Below are positions 1 to 12,899 of a DNA stretch of 64,000 nucleotides, piece after piece (within the stretch, counting starts at the first letter, position 1; every line of letters starts with the position of its first letter). The notes under the pieces are model-generated. The model was not told where the DNA came from. It did no database searches and was given only the letters and a program-made list of their open reading frames with translations. The position numbers and the translations under genes are program-made. Origin of the DNA: Cardiocondyla obscurior (lineage: Eukaryota; Arthropoda; Insecta; Hymenoptera; Formicidae); NCBI RefSeq assembly GCF_019399895.1, contig NC_091878.1:4836001-4900000 (forward strand). Reading direction: 5' to 3'.

Positions 1-585
1 CTTAGTTCATTTAAACAAAAATTCGGAAATTCAAAATTAGTTACGTTTTTCACAGATTATTTCTTCGAATGCTAATTGCGACTTCACGTATACATATTTT
101 TAAGTCGTTGCAATCGCTCATTCCAATTTAGGAAAAAGTGCAAGCAAGTTTTCCCTTACAGTTCCTCGTGTAATTTATATTGTCATTAGGGCCACCAAGG
201 ACAGCCGAGAAGACGAGTGTGAGAGAACAATAGCACTTTCATAATCATTTGTTTTTTAAATACGTATTTGCCGCATAACTGCAGTATCTTGCAGTACTAA
301 TGTCGCAACTCTTCACAGAGCGAACTAGTCTTTCCTTTTTAAAAACATTTAAATTTATAATTTTAAACTTATATATAATTCATAATATTGTGCTAATATT
401 AACAATTAAATTCACGAAAAATTAATATGTATTTTTTCCATATACCTGAACTTGTTTTATTAAATACATATATAATTTATTTCTATATTTCAAAATTTAA
501 ACTGCAAATATAAACTTTAAGTAAACTTTTACAGATTAGCTACATATGTATTTTTGCAGATTACGAACGTGTACCATATTACAAA
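1..585. other. 5' flank of ELO-1 with a candidate UTR splice acceptor
   Basis: This AT-rich stretch has no coding frame. A pyrimidine-rich tract ending in TTTTTGCAG at 551-559 lies 26 bases before the ELO-1 start codon, so the 5' UTR is probably spliced and the last UTR segment is 560-585. The upstream non-coding exon, and therefore the promoter, could not be located with confidence and may lie before the window. Confidence 0.4.
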
Positions 586-2208
586 ATGTCGAAGATCGTC
601 GAGTGGTATAGAGATTTGATGGAGAACAAACAAGGTAATTTCTACAATAAAGAACCGTTACGTATATCACATTGCGAAATTATAAACGTCGAGTTAATTT
701 ATATTACGTCATATTTCATTAACGTTAAAACTTTTATGTTTGTATAGACCCGAGAACGCAAGAATGGTTTTTGATATCAGGTCCAGGCCCAATCCTAACG
801 ATCATTGCAACGTATATATACTTTTGCGTTTCCGCTGGACCAAGATACATGAAAAACAAGAAGCCATACGAATTGCGAAACACACTGATAATTTATAACT
901 TCATTCAGGTTTTATTAAGTCTTTATTTGCTGAACGAAGGTTTGATGGCCGGTTGGTTGTACGAATACAGTTTTATTTGTCAACCAGTCAGTTATCTATA
1001 TAAACCGAGTTCAATGAGGGTAAGTCTGACCTATCATTAATAAAAATTCATATTAATGAGCATATACAGCACGGAATATTATAATTGCCTCACATGAATA
1101 TTGCAATTTTGCAAATTGCTAGATAAAAAATACCTACGTATTTTACGTCTTACGTCCACGCTCTTCCTTTTTGTGTACCTTAAAATCATTTATTAATATT
1201 CAATATGCATATAAATTACTGCTTTATATTTATAACAGCACATTAAATAATTGCTACGACATTTCTTCATTAAGTCGTTCTTTCAACGACAATATTTTTT
1301 TTTATCCTGTTATTGCAATATAATAATTCAATAAAAAATAATCTAGTTTTACGTAATGTATTTCCGATTTGTTCTGTGCTGTATAGAAAAATTATGATAA
1401 TAAGCCTTTTGAAGGTATTTAACATACTAGAGGTTGACTGACATTTTTGTAACGGGTCGCTATCGTTACACTTGTTATTACAGCAAATTAAAACCGATGC
1501 TTAAATTCAATGTCGATTTCGAGTCAACCTTAGACGAAGGATCGTTCCGTTCTCCTAGAAAAAAAAAATAAAATCGCTCGACTAGATAATTATGACTTAT
1601 TAATATTAGCATATCCGCTCGATCTTTATGTAATTATGTCTTTGCAGATGGCCCGAGCCGTTTATACGTATTTCATATGCAAGCTGATCGAGTTGCTGGA
1701 CACGGTGTTCTTCGTTTTGCGCAAGAAAGACCGACAGATCACATTCCTGCATCTGTACCATCATTCGTTAATGCCAGTCGCGGCATGGATCGGCGTGAAG
1801 TTTTTTGCTGACGGCCACCCGACCCTACTTGGTGTTATCAATGCATTCGTCCATGTGATTATGTACACTTATTACATGCTGGCAGCGTGCGGGCCGCATA
1901 TGCAGAAATACCTCTGGTGGAAGGAATATCTGACCATTGTACAAATCGCGCAATTCATCATCGTGTTTTTCCACAATTTTCAAATGCAGTTCACCAGCTG
2001 CGATTTCCCGAAACCAATGTCGTTTCTGCTCGCGCTCAACGCCGGCCTGTTTATCTACATGTTCGGATCGTTCTACGTTAATAATTATTTGAAGCCAAAC
2101 GTGCGACAAGAATCGAAGACCAATGGCGTTACTAACGGCACTACTAATGGCGTTAGCGTTAATGGTAATGCAAATCTCAACAAGATAAACCATAATAAAG
2201 ACGATTAA
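586..2208 (+). CDS. ELO-1: very-long-chain fatty acid elongase (ELOVL family), complete, 3 coding exons
   Basis: Exons are 586-634, 748-1019 and 1648-2208 (introns phase 1 and phase 0, all GT-AG), giving 293 aa. ELO proteins are multi-pass ER membrane enzymes that condense malonyl-CoA with an acyl-CoA, the first and rate-limiting step of fatty acid elongation. Visible motifs are KLIELLDT (119-126), the histidine box HLYHH (142-146), HVIMYTYY (176-183) and TIVQIAQ (203-209), and the N-terminal DPRTQEWF segment starts at residue 17. The length is normal for the family. The start is the first ATG after the probable UTR acceptor and matches the short first exon of its paralogues. The C-terminus is a low-complexity Thr-Asn-Gly-rich tail ending NKDD, without the dilysine ER-retrieval signal seen in four of the paralogues. 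The third exon is unbroken from MAR to the stop, so it lacks three introns found in other cluster members. The substrate chain length cannot be read from the sequence. Confidence 0.95.
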
Positions 2209-2306
2209 AAAGATCCGCGAGTCTTTTTACCTGCAACATAGGGTTATTAATGTGAGAGTAGAAGAATGATTTTTTAAGGGTTTTTCAAAAGTAGTTTACA
2301 AGCTAA

Positions 2307-2312
2307 AATAAA
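2307..2312 (+). promoter_or_regulatory. Candidate poly(A) signal of ELO-1
   Basis: This is an AATAAA hexamer about 100 bases after the ELO-1 stop, in AT-rich sequence. It is the first canonical hexamer downstream. Use is inferred. Confidence 0.5.
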
Positions 2313-2319
2313 AATAGAT

Positions 2320-5300
2320 TTGATTTATTTGCGCGTTAAAGTTAATCTGCTTCGATAAATTAAACTTTCATATGCAACAGCACTATTTGCTATATTAGTA
2401 ACATGCATAAGGAATATTAATTATTTAAGATCCTATTGAGTATTTAAGAATTTTTGAGGATCGGTGGCATTTACTAAAATAAAATCAAGTAAAGAAAAAA
2501 GATAGATTTTTACAAGATTAAACCTCTAATTAATATAGTTCAGTATCTTATTATTAATCAAGATACAAAACTATTGATTAATTATTTTTCAAAAATCTAA
2601 CAATGCACATCTTTTTTTGTAAATACATATGTTAATTAAATCGAGGTAACATTGCATAATAAATAGGAAAGTAGAAAATTTAGAGATTAATTAATCATTA
2701 TTCAACATTTTCTTTTAACAAATATAATGTAGGTAATAGGATTTCTATTAGTATTAATGTAAGAATAATAGTATAAAAATAACGGAATAGAATATGAATT
2801 ATTTATATATCTCGTAGAAAATAATAATTTGCAACAATCAAATTGCCATTATCAAATATAAGTAAAAATTTTGTTTCTTTCTTGTCTTTTTATCTTTCTT
2901 CTTTTTTTTTTTTACAAAATTTTGTAATAAAACTTTAAAAATGGTAACAAACAATTTATACATAGAGTCTTCTACTTTCAATACCATATTCTACAACTAC
3001 GTTAACTATACTAATAAAATTGTTCAAATACATGAAGTGACACGATTATATTTATATTATAATGATAAAGAGCTATATCAAATTATTTCTATTCTATTAA
3101 TCATTATATCTAAATAATTTATTATTTAAAACAATTATTATTATTTTTCATTTCCGTTAAAATAATTATTTCCTTTAAAATCACAATTTCTCGATAACAT
3201 GGACAAGTATTTTGCAAGTCATAATATATATAACCGGAAACAATGACATGCTGATTTTAAATTGTATTTAAACTAATCGTTGTCTCTTATTGTTACAATT
3301 ACTTTTTTTTTTCCTCATAAATGTTGCATATTTATTCCACTTTTCAATTTGCATAAAAAAATTTTTTGTTAAAAATTTTACGTTAATAAAATTATCTAAT
3401 AGTATTATGAGAAAGTATTGTAGAGTTAATATATCTAATATGTAAATGAGTTCGATGTCAGTTCTTGTATACATTGAAAAAAATATTTAGCAAAATTGTG
3501 AAGGCACCAAACGCATTTCTACACAATGATAAAACTAAATTATAAGCCTTAACATTTATTATTAATGACAAAACTTGTAATTAATAGGTAATAATCAATT
3601 AAAGTCAGTTAAAACGTAAACTAATCGTCGCACAATCTGGCGAATGCGACAGTTCGAGGTCACGACTTTGGAACTCACTAGACTCTCATTTCCGTTCGGA
3701 ATTTCATTTATTATACTAACAAGGAAATAAAAAGAATATTATGTCATCTAACTGATATACTTATTAATACATATGTTACTTCACATATTATTTTGCGTTA
3801 GCATATATTATCGTATTGGTTCCTTATTATATGTACACTTTTTATGGATTTTATAAATATATAAAAAATAAAATACAAGATACGGTATACGTATAATTAA
3901 AAATCATCGTACTTACTACTTTCACTTTAGAAATTTTACAACAATTCTATTTACAAATAATGATACACAATTCACAAATGCTAGCAAGAATTAATTACAA
4001 CTATGAACTTAATTAAAAGCTGTCACCGCTAATGTAACATGAAATATTACGTGTCGGTTACGATACGCTAAAGATAATGCTGCAATCGCGATTAAAAGCT
4101 TTGTGTTAATTTTCTAACTTTTAATTTGAAAAGAATAATAATTAAAAATATAATAAAAAGGACACAATTTCAAAAACACTTTTGCATAAATAATATTTAA
4201 AATATAATTATATGCGCAGATAGTTCTTTTCTTTTTATTGTCATTTAATTAAAGATCCTATTATTGTAATATTTGTGCGACCTTTCGAATAAAAATAATA
4301 CCTGACAGTAATCTACGTAATGTTTGACGTAAATTGTATGACGTAAATTCTATTCATTAATATTTCATTAATGTGCCATTAGTACTGAAATACTGGTAGA
4401 TAAAAACGCAGATTATTCGTGAATAGAAGACATCGTTTGATATTAACCACTTCAGTATCTTTTATAATTAGTACATTAAGAATATGAAGAATGCCTGTTT
4501 TACGCGGTCAGTGACAGTACATTATATGTTAAACGACCTGTGTATTGTGAACTCGAATACAATTAAATAAAATAAGAAGTGGCTTGCCGGTAATCGGACT
4601 AAATTATCGTTATGATAACCGTCTGCATGGAGTTTGGATTTTATTCACGTGGACGTAAAATAAAATAAAACTTTGGGCGCGATAAAAAAGTAAGTTTTTA
4701 ATATTGATATTCAATTAAGGATGGAATTTTTATTACTTTTTTTTTTAAATATCGCGTGTATTTATTACATTTCTTTTTATATCATATGTTTAATTTATAT
4801 TTATGTTTAATATAATATTTAATTATTTCAGTAAAAAAAACACACAGATTTTTGTCAAACTATCAAAATAGTAACGTTACGACATATTTATGTTTTCTTA
4901 AATGTCGGTCGTGATTGTTGCAATGCTTTATATTCGTATTCTTAACAATACCTTACGCGTCTGAGCACGGTAGGCGCAATTACGTCGCAATTAACCGCAA
5001 TTATTCGCGAGAAAGTTAAAACTGAAGAATTGTGTTGCCGGCAAATTAAGGGTCTGAAAAATTTTTGAAAATAAACTATGTCGACCACTGCTCACCGGAA
5101 GAGACAAATACCTTACTTAAAGAATAACTTTTTTTTCTTTCTCTTTCACTTTCTGTCATATCACAACATCTGGCTGGAACATCGGAGCCACAATAATTTT
5201 AAGCACGAAGAAAAAGTCATTATCGATGTTACATACTAATACAAATAAAAATATATCTAATTGCAACGCGAACATATTGCAATAATTTTGTATTCTATTT

Positions 5301-6095
5301 TATGAATTTTTTTTTGGATAATACAATGGCTGGGCGTTTCTCGTTTTAATTAAATAATTTACATAAATAAGAAACGTATTTGAAAAATAATAATGGACGT
5401 CATACATCGATGATATATTATTTGTTCTGGTATGTAACCCTATATTGCGTCAATGAACTGGTTAAATTCGTCGAAGAGCAAAGATCAAATATTTGATAAA
5501 TATTGAGAGGTCGAAATTTAAATGAATTTCCAATTTCAAATTCGGAATTCTTTTATAATATAATCGCCTATAAATATTCAATGTTTCTTTCATAATCGTA
5601 ATGGTGGGCCAAGTTTCCTAAAAGGTCAGGTTCTTTAGAAGGGGTAAACATCAGTGCAATACTTGGAAGATGCCGCGCTTATTACACAAGCTTGCTATAA
5701 TTACAATACAATGAGATGTTAACATTATGATGAAGTGGAAAGGGAAAACGCATTGTCGCAGTTGGTTTGGGAGCTTCATGGTGACTAGTCGCGTTGAAAA
5801 GAATAATTGAAAAGAGTGGCGAGTAAAGATATCCCCATAAGTTACAAATAAAACTATAAGTTTCATGTTACACAGTTCAAACTTGAAAAGAACCAGGAAT
5901 AAGTGCTTTAAAGGAGCTGAAAGAAAAAAAAGAAAAAGAAGCCGTGCTTTTAAAGTGATACTTATTGACAATAAAGAAGAAAATTTGATCGATCAACGTT
6001 CTCTTATTTTATTCATGTAAATATCGCGATATTCGCATGACGATTTCCTCGAATTTGCATAAAAAAAATAACACCAGAGTTTATTCGATATCAAA
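2320..6095. other. Intergenic region ELO-1 to ELO-2
   Basis: This is about 3.8 kb of AT-rich DNA with many poly-A and poly-T runs. Short open frames here (for example 3268-3474 and 5651-5971 on the - strand) are rich in Phe, Ile, Leu and Lys codons, as AT-rich noise produces, and match nothing I know. The promoter and any 5' non-coding exon of ELO-2 should lie here, but I could not place them. Confidence 0.6.
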
Positions 6096-7618
6096 ATGAC
6101 TGCAATATTAAAGGAATCCATAGCGTGGTATAAGTACATTAATGAAGATCTAGCGGGTAAATATTTTATTTTATTATTTGCATTAAATTTTAAATTTGTA
6201 AGATTTTAATTAAAATACGTTCCACGCAATATTAACGATTTAATAAATTTTTTTAAATGTATTGATTTATTGATTTCTTATTACAAGATCCACGTACCAA
6301 AGATTATTTTCTGATCGGTTCACCATGGCCTGGTCTAACTTTGATTGGACTGTATTTATATTTTATATGTAATCTTGGACCAAAATTAATGGAAAAGAGA
6401 AAGCCTTTCGAATTGAACAGGGTATTGCAAGTATATAATGTCGTACAAATTCTATTAAATGGATATTTATTTTACAAAGTAAGTCATATTTTTTAAAAAT
6501 AATTACTTAAAATAAATTCTCTATTTGTTCTGCAAAAATTGGAAACATAAAATATTTTCTACTATTTACTAAATGTAATATTTTATATTTAAAAAATGTA
6601 ATATTATATATTAAAAAAATTATTTTTATAAAATTATATAATATAAGAACACCGAGAAATATTTATTTGAATAAAAATTATTATAACAAATTTTGCAAAT
6701 TTTTTAATATTAAATAGCAAGTGCATACGATAATCAAACATTTTCAATTCTTACTGTATTAAAAAATATATTACTTTGTATTTCAGGCATTAACAGAAGG
6801 TTGGTTAAGAGAATTTAATGTTTTCTGCGAGCCTATCAATTATTCAAACTCACCAAAGGCCTTACGGGTAATTGTAAAAAAAAGTTAATCAGTTACAATT
6901 TGACCATTACGTTAAAATAGAGTTATTTAACTTTAATATGTCATGTTTATACATGTATATGTATATGTATATATATATATATATTTGCCTGCTAAATAGA
7001 TTACTAGGTTGATATGGTTGTATTTCGTAATCAAATTACTGGATTTGATGGACACGATCTTTTTTATACTCCGAAAAAAACAATCACAAGTGACGTTTCT
7101 TCACTTATATCATCACGTTGGCATTTTAATGGGAGCTTGGGGTGCTGTCAAATATCTGCCTGGTGGTCACGTTACTTTTCTAGGTACGTTCTCTAATTAT
7201 GTGAAAATCGAAATTGCAAAAATTAATGTTTAATTCGTTCTTATCTACAACTATTTATTAACATTATATTTCAGGATTACTTAATACGTTTGTTCACACA
7301 ATAATGTACACGCATTACCTATTAACGTCCATGAAAATAAAAACAAGCGTGTGGAAAAAATATATTACTCAATTGCAGTTAGTGCAATTTTTCATACTCA
7401 CTTTACATTATTTGCAACTAGCTTGGGTGGAAGACTGCGGCTTCCCGTTATGGCCGGCATATATAATGGTGCCGCAGAATTTATTTATGATCGTATTATT
7501 TGGAGATTTTTACTACAAAACGTATATCAAGGAAAAGTCAAACAATACGACAAAAACAGAGACAAAGATAAACGGTATATCTACGGAAATGCCGAATGGA
7601 AAGTTAAAAGAACAGTAA
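6096..7618 (+). CDS. ELO-2: fatty acid elongase (ELOVL family) with divergent motifs, complete, 5 coding exons
   Basis: Exons are 6096-6156, 6288-6478, 6787-6867, 7000-7183 and 7275-7618, giving 286 aa with all splice sites GT-AG and all phases closing. The elongase histidine box HLYHH (146-150) and TQLQLVQ (204-210) are intact. Three conserved places differ from the family. The KxxExxDT box reads KLLDLMDT (123-130, Glu to Asp). The HxxMYxYY box reads HTIMYTHY (180-187, first Tyr to His). The loop before TxxQxxQ is about three residues shorter, lacking the Gly-Pro and the Trp-Trp pair of the paralogues. The C-terminus ends KLKEQ, which fits a KxKxx ER-retrieval signal. There are no stops or frameshifts, so this looks like a functional but diverged copy rather than a pseudogene. 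The reaction is presumably condensation of malonyl-CoA with a long acyl-CoA in the ER. The altered residues may affect substrate choice or rate. Confidence 0.93.
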
Positions 7619-7926
7619 ATTTCACGCGTGACATTTTGTACCTCTAATACCTGATTATTATTTTATTTAATTTTGCTTTCGGCATTAATTGAAATTTTTC
7701 TTAACATTTGAGAATCAAAATCACTTCATTGTAACAGTATCACACATAAATAATTTCGTAAAATAATTTTTATATAACATAGATGACAAATATGTAGTAT
7801 ATGCAGTTATAAGAAACTTACTATCTTTTATGTTTTAAGATAAACTTATTTTTTAGTCAACAATAGTAGTTTCACAGTGTAGTTTTTTCACCAATATGCT
7901 CTATATTCGTCCAACTATTTTTTTAT

Positions 7927-7932
7927 AATAAA
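7927..7932 (+). promoter_or_regulatory. Candidate poly(A) signal of ELO-2
   Basis: This AATAAA hexamer lies about 310 bases after the ELO-2 stop codon, followed by T-rich and GT-containing sequence. Use is inferred. Confidence 0.4.
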
Positions 7933-8517
7933 AACAATATTAGAAGGTTTTTATGATATTATGTTTGGAATGTCATATAATTAACGTCATGTTAAAGTTT
8001 ATTAAAATTTTGCATTAAAATTAATATATAAAATATATAATTTTGGATTTTATTTTAAATTAAAAATTAAATTAATTTTTAATGTATATTATAAAAACGT
8101 TTATCAAATTCATATACATACTTATACACAACCCCGTGAACACGCACGCATGCACACACATGAAAAATATATAAAAGACTTCTAATATTGATATTATAAT
8201 AATATAATTAATAAATCTCATTACTATTAAAGTTATTTATACACATAGTCGATAATAATCTCAACACAATATCCGTTTTCTTTATTTTAAGTATATTTAA
8301 TTCAAAATAAATTTTAATTATATTATAGATGTAACGTATTATAAATACGGATATTTATATTAAAACATAACATAATCTGTATTTTGCCTACATAAAACTT
8401 AAAATCTTAAAGTGGATTATAATAAATTGTATTTAACGTTTAAATGTTAACTATATTTTTCATTACAGATTTAATGTTAACGCTACGTCAATTTTATAAA
8501 TGACATATCTTCGTCAA

Positions 8518-8568
8518 GAGGCACGGTAGTGCCTCGCACCAAAGTATAGATGCAGCGAAGTACTACCG
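8518..8568. repeat. Compact nested inverted repeat (hairpin)
   Basis: GAGGCAC (8518-8524) and GTGCCTC (8529-8535) form a perfect 7-bp stem with a GGTA loop. In addition CGGTAGT (8524-8530) is repeated inverted as ACTACCG (8562-8568), so two alternative hairpins compete. The function is unknown. It sits just upstream of the larger foldback at 8.7-9.1 kb and may be part of the same repeat unit. Confidence 0.6.
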
Positions 8569-8684
8569 AGACTCTTTTACGCAAGATTTTGCTTAAGAAA
8601 ATCTGTAGCTTATCGGAATTTATTAACGGTTGAACCGATCGTTTTGCAAGTAGGTTCATGGTATACAGCTTGGGGCCAATTTAT

Positions 8685-9100
8685 CAAAAATTGTTTTCTA
8701 CAATAGTAATGATATGAAGAAACTGTGTCAATTAAGACTGCTTTGCGCCGATACAAAAAAAATTAAAAAATAAAGTAGACATTATACATATATTAAATAC
8801 ATTTTAATACAAGTAAATACTTTTTTAGAAATTAAAAAAAAACTTGACGCTACTGGTTTGTACCTATAACCAGTTCAATAAATAGGTTTGTTAATTTTCT
8901 TATTTTTTATCTTGTGTTTACTCAGCTCGTTGTATAAAACAGCAGCGCCAAGTTTTTTTATTTCTAAAAAAATATTCACTGGTATTAAGATGTGTTTACG
9001 TCTGCTTTATTTTTCTATTTATTTCTAATATTGGCTTACAGTAATCTTGATTGAAAGAGTTTTTTCATAAAATTAATTTTGTAGAAAACATCTTCTAAAG
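8685..9100. repeat. Decayed foldback element (long imperfect inverted repeat)
   Basis: The left half (about 8685-8856) and the reverse complement of the right half (about 8941-9100) align over most of their length with scattered substitutions and small indels. The best part pairs 8821-8851 with 8944-8970, sharing TTTTTTAGAAAT, an A run, then ACTTGACGCT against ACTTGGCGCT. The match continues outward through ATAAAGTAGAC against ATAAAGCAGAC. It continues further through TGTTTTCTACAA at the outer ends. The central 85-90 bases hold a smaller inverted pair, ACTGGTT (8852-8858) and AACCAGT (8869-8875). There is no open reading frame. The structure fits a non-autonomous foldback or MITE-type DNA transposon, or two inverted copies of a short repeat. 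Confidence 0.6.
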
Positions 9101-11081
9101 GTTAATATAAACGTTCTAATAAATGTTAAAATTTGATAGAAAAAAAGGACAACAAAAGATGTAAAACCGATATATATTTTAATTTTTAATTTAATGAAAT
9201 TTTAGGAAAGAGAATATTTAGTTAAAAAAAAATATATATAAAAAAATAACATTGTATTGTTGGATATACATATATGGAAGTGTATTCTGCATAGAAGGAA
9301 TTTCCTGTATGCTTTAAGTCATCCTCAATTCAAAGAGTATTCTTCTGACCTACCCAGGTGACCGCGATTATCTCACACTACCGTACCTTTCATTTTGCTC
9401 TTTTTCGTCGAATATATCAGGTTAAATAATAAGTATTGGCCATGACCGTGGCGTGCAAGTAAACGGATGAACGACCTACTTTTTGAGAATACGTTCGAAA
9501 TGGGGACGAGGGGAAAAGAAGACGTACAGAAGAGAATGAACGGAACATGTACTACAGCATCTCTTTTATTATGGAGGCACCGTCAAAGAGGTGCCGTTAT
9601 ATTTTATCTTTAGCCATTCCCAAAGCAATTAAAGTGTTTTTCGATAGCACTACTGTTACGTGTACGAAATACGAAATAGTATTTCTTAGAAGGCGTATTT
9701 AAAATATTAATATTTTAAATAATAGATTTTTAAGTCCTTTGTATTTAAAAGTATTTAAATACTTCTATTATTTTATTTTTTTCGTTCGACTTTATCGTTG
9801 TATATTATTTTCTTAATTATTTCTTTAATTTTTAAAAAATAAAAAACCGCAGATATTTATTCAGTGCATGGCTATTTGAGTTTGCGTTGGCTTCGATGCA
9901 TTAATCAACTAAAGTCCTGTCAATAGAATCCCGGTCGGTTAACCCACTGCAAACAAATAACTCGACTGCGAGTCGTTAACTTACTTTTTAAGCTAAAATA
10001 GAAAGCTACTCGTCTAGGTTATTTTTGTTCATAACATTGAGTATTTATTCCTCCTATGGCCCGGTTGCGATTAATCAGTCATAATTATTTTACATTCCGA
10101 TGATGTCGATTTAGCACGCATTTATAATGTATTAAATTATTATGTTGATTACATGTACCGTTTTATTAACAAATTTTATCAGATTGTTAATATCAAAAAT
10201 TGGTATCATATATTTAAATATTTTATACATATATTTTTTTAACTTTACGTAAAAAATATATATGTATAAAATACACTTAATAACACGCGACAATTACACA
10301 ATTGCGAATAATTTATAATGTTATTCATATCATTATTCACACTTTTCGTTTCTTTACAAAATCCCTTGCTTATTCCGGTTAAATATACAATGTCAAACAT
10401 TTGGATGGGTGCGCACGCAGTTCGAAAGTCTTTAAAATTGTGTAATATTAAAATATTAAAAAAATGTATTTTTAATTCTTAAATTATACATTATTGTGTA
10501 AATTATTATTTGGTTTTTGATTATCGTTTTATTATTCATTATAATTATTAATTTGTCATTAAATCGAACATTTTCTGCGCATATCGATTCCAAATTTTTT
10601 TAACTAAAAAACCAGTTGATTTTTATAGTCGAAACCAGTCGATCCGATATCGACATTACTTTCCGGTCCATCTAGTATAAAAATTTTAATTTTAATGTTA
10701 TAGTGAAGTTTTAGGTTGTTGCTTAACAGCCGAACGTAATTGCGGTCATTTCCGAATTCTTTGAACGTACTCCTTTTCTTCAGTGTTTCTTTTTTACTAC
10801 TACTACTCTCTCCCTCTCTTTCTTTTTCTTTTTTACCACTCTGAAGTAGATTCTTAATTTCTCTTCTGCATTTTTTTTGTCGTTATTCATATATTCATAT
10901 TGTTTCTAATCCAGTTTTATCAATTGACTAAAAAAATAGTTTTTATGCACTGACATAACTGGTTTTTTAAAACTGGAATTATACCTTCCCTCTTTAATTA
11001 CCTAAAGAAAAGTGAGTAGTGGGGATTACAGAAAACACATTTGATAGTCTTCTTGGTTGCGTTTAACCGACGTGCATGATC

Positions 11082-11261
11082 AGTTTCTGGTAAGACGCGT
11101 CTCTCTTCTCATCGATCAGATTTGTGAAGCAAGTAAAATTTGTATTTTGCAGCTGTTTTCGTTCTTTTAAAGTGTGTTTTGCAAATAGTCATGATTATCA
11201 AGATTCTAAGTTTGTGATAGCATCTAAATTACATAAAGTTTTATTTTAAAAACGTAGAAAG
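11082..11261 (+). other. Putative 5' non-coding exon of ELO-3
   Basis: An initiator-like TCAGT (11080-11084) is followed by about 180 bases ending in GAAAG|GTAAGC, a strong donor at 11262. The matching acceptor TTTCAG is at 11381-11386, giving a 125-bp UTR intron and a second UTR segment 11387-11441 directly before the ELO-3 start codon. The intron boundaries are good. The exact transcription start is a guess. Confidence 0.45.
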
Positions 11262-11441
11262 GTAAGCATACTGTGAGAAATTACCATTTTAATTGTTATT
11301 TTTCTTAATAATATTTAAATTGATAACATTTGTATTGACTGTAAATTTATTTATGCAATTGTTGAAATATTCATGTAATATTTCAGATTTTCTTCGAGAA
11401 GTCAAGACCCACTTTAATTTTTTTTTTTTTTAATACCAAAT

Positions 11442-12868
11442 ATGGCCAGTCTTATACGACTTGTTGTTAGCAATTATAATGAAGTTCTACAAAATGTTAG
11501 AGGTAAGATTTTATTAATTAATAACATTAAATCTATCATAATAGTTATTTTATTTTACAAATTTAAATTTGGTGATAGATCCAATGGTAGATACTTGGTT
11601 TCTAATGGAATCTCCGGGTCCTGTATTAAGTATCATCGGCGCATATTTAATATTTGTATTAAAAATTGGCCCAAAAGTAATGGAAAAAAGACCAGCCTAT
11701 CAGTTAAATACAATTATGATTTTATATAATGCATTTCAAGTACTCTTTAGTATTTGGCTAACAACTTTGGTAAGTTAATTTTTCTATGAATTGTACTTTT
11801 AACGCATAAAAAATTTCTGTACAAGATATCCGTTTATTTTAGATATTACACGTTGATATTAGACATTTGTTTTCTACTCACGGATGTAATCCTGAAAATC
11901 GTTTGTCATCTAATTTGCAAAATACAAAGCATGCACAAGCGGTAAATATGTTTTCCATAATTTTTAATAATATTAAGTTTAATTAATTTGATAGTTCTTA
12001 AAACACAAAAAGAAAATATAAAAATATATATTAAATATGTAGATGTCACGAGGTGCTTGGTGGTATTTTTTCGCAAAAATTATCGAGCTTCTTGACACGG
12101 TAAGCAAATATTTAAATACATTAATTTATTAGTCAATGATTAACGTATTTGAGCCAAAAATGATTGAGAAAGTTTCAAGAAAATACAAAAGCATATTTCA
12201 TGCTTCCGTTATCATTTGTACATAGAACAATTGTTTCGATTACACAACCAATGCTGTTACATTCAAGCATTTTGAAATAATGAATTAAACGTTTGGCCAA
12301 CTCGGTCATCGTTTTGTCAATCGATCCCATTAACAAATTGGCCGAGCACGAGCGATATAATATTTTAGTACTTTGGTTTTTCAGATATTTTTTGTTTTAA
12401 GAAAGAAGCAAAATCAGATCACGTTCCTTCATGTTTATCATCATACTATTACGGCTATTTTCTCGTGGTGCTATTTAAAGTTCCTACCTGGAGAACAAGG
12501 TGTTATCATAGGTTTTTTAAACTCCACGGTCCACGTTATTATGTATAGTTACTATCTTATAGCAGCTCTTGGACCTAAGTATAGGAAATACCTATGGTGG
12601 AAAAAATACATGACTTCGATTCAGCTGGTAATTAATTTTGATATGACCATCAAAGCGAATTACAAAAATTTTAATAAATTACTAAATAAAATTCTTTTTC
12701 AAATTTTAGGTGCAGTTTGGTTTAATGTTAATTTACTTAGTGCTAACGTTAATCATAGATTGTCGAACACCGAAAGCTTTAACTTATTTTTTCACCATAG
12801 TCGTGATAATTTTCATGTATTTATTCAATGACTTTTATCGTCAAACATATAAAAAGAAAATGTCATAA
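11442..12868 (+). CDS. ELO-3: fatty acid elongase (ELOVL family), complete, 6 coding exons
   Basis: Coding exons are 11442-11502, 11579-11769, 11843-11941, 12043-12099, 12385-12627 and 12710-12868, encoding 269 aa. Every intron is GT-AG and phases close exactly. Elongase motifs are KIIELLDT (129-136), HVYHH (152-156), HVIMYSYY (186-193) and TSIQLVQ (213-219). LWWKKYMT precedes the last motif. The C-terminus KKKMS carries a KKxx dilysine ER-retrieval signal. The loop between the histidine box and the MYSYY helix reads PGEQG where ELO-2 and ELO-5 have PGGH. The third exon encodes a longer, divergent loop (HGCNPENRLSSNLQ), the most variable part between this gene and ELO-4. ELO-4 lies 1.5 kb downstream on the same strand with the same exon plan: 72 of 81 residues of the fifth exon are identical. 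The pair is a tandem duplication. Confidence 0.95.
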
Positions 12869-12899
12869 TAAATTACATCTTACATTTCGCAAGATATCA

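Larger units (their letters stand above)
7940..11080. other. Intergenic region ELO-2 to ELO-3
   Basis: Apart from the two inverted repeats at 8.5-9.1 kb, this is AT-rich DNA without recognisable coding sequence. A less AT-rich stretch at about 9290-9620 contains a short inverted repeat, GGCACC and GGTGCC, at about 9574-9594, but no frame worth annotating. Confidence 0.55.

Noticed and set aside
1825..2193. 122-codon - strand open frame
   Set aside because: It lies wholly inside the third coding exon of ELO-1 and is an antisense shadow of it.
7014..7196. 60-codon frame overlapping ELO-2 exon 4
   Set aside because: It is an out-of-frame shadow of the real exon, which carries the histidine box in the other frame.
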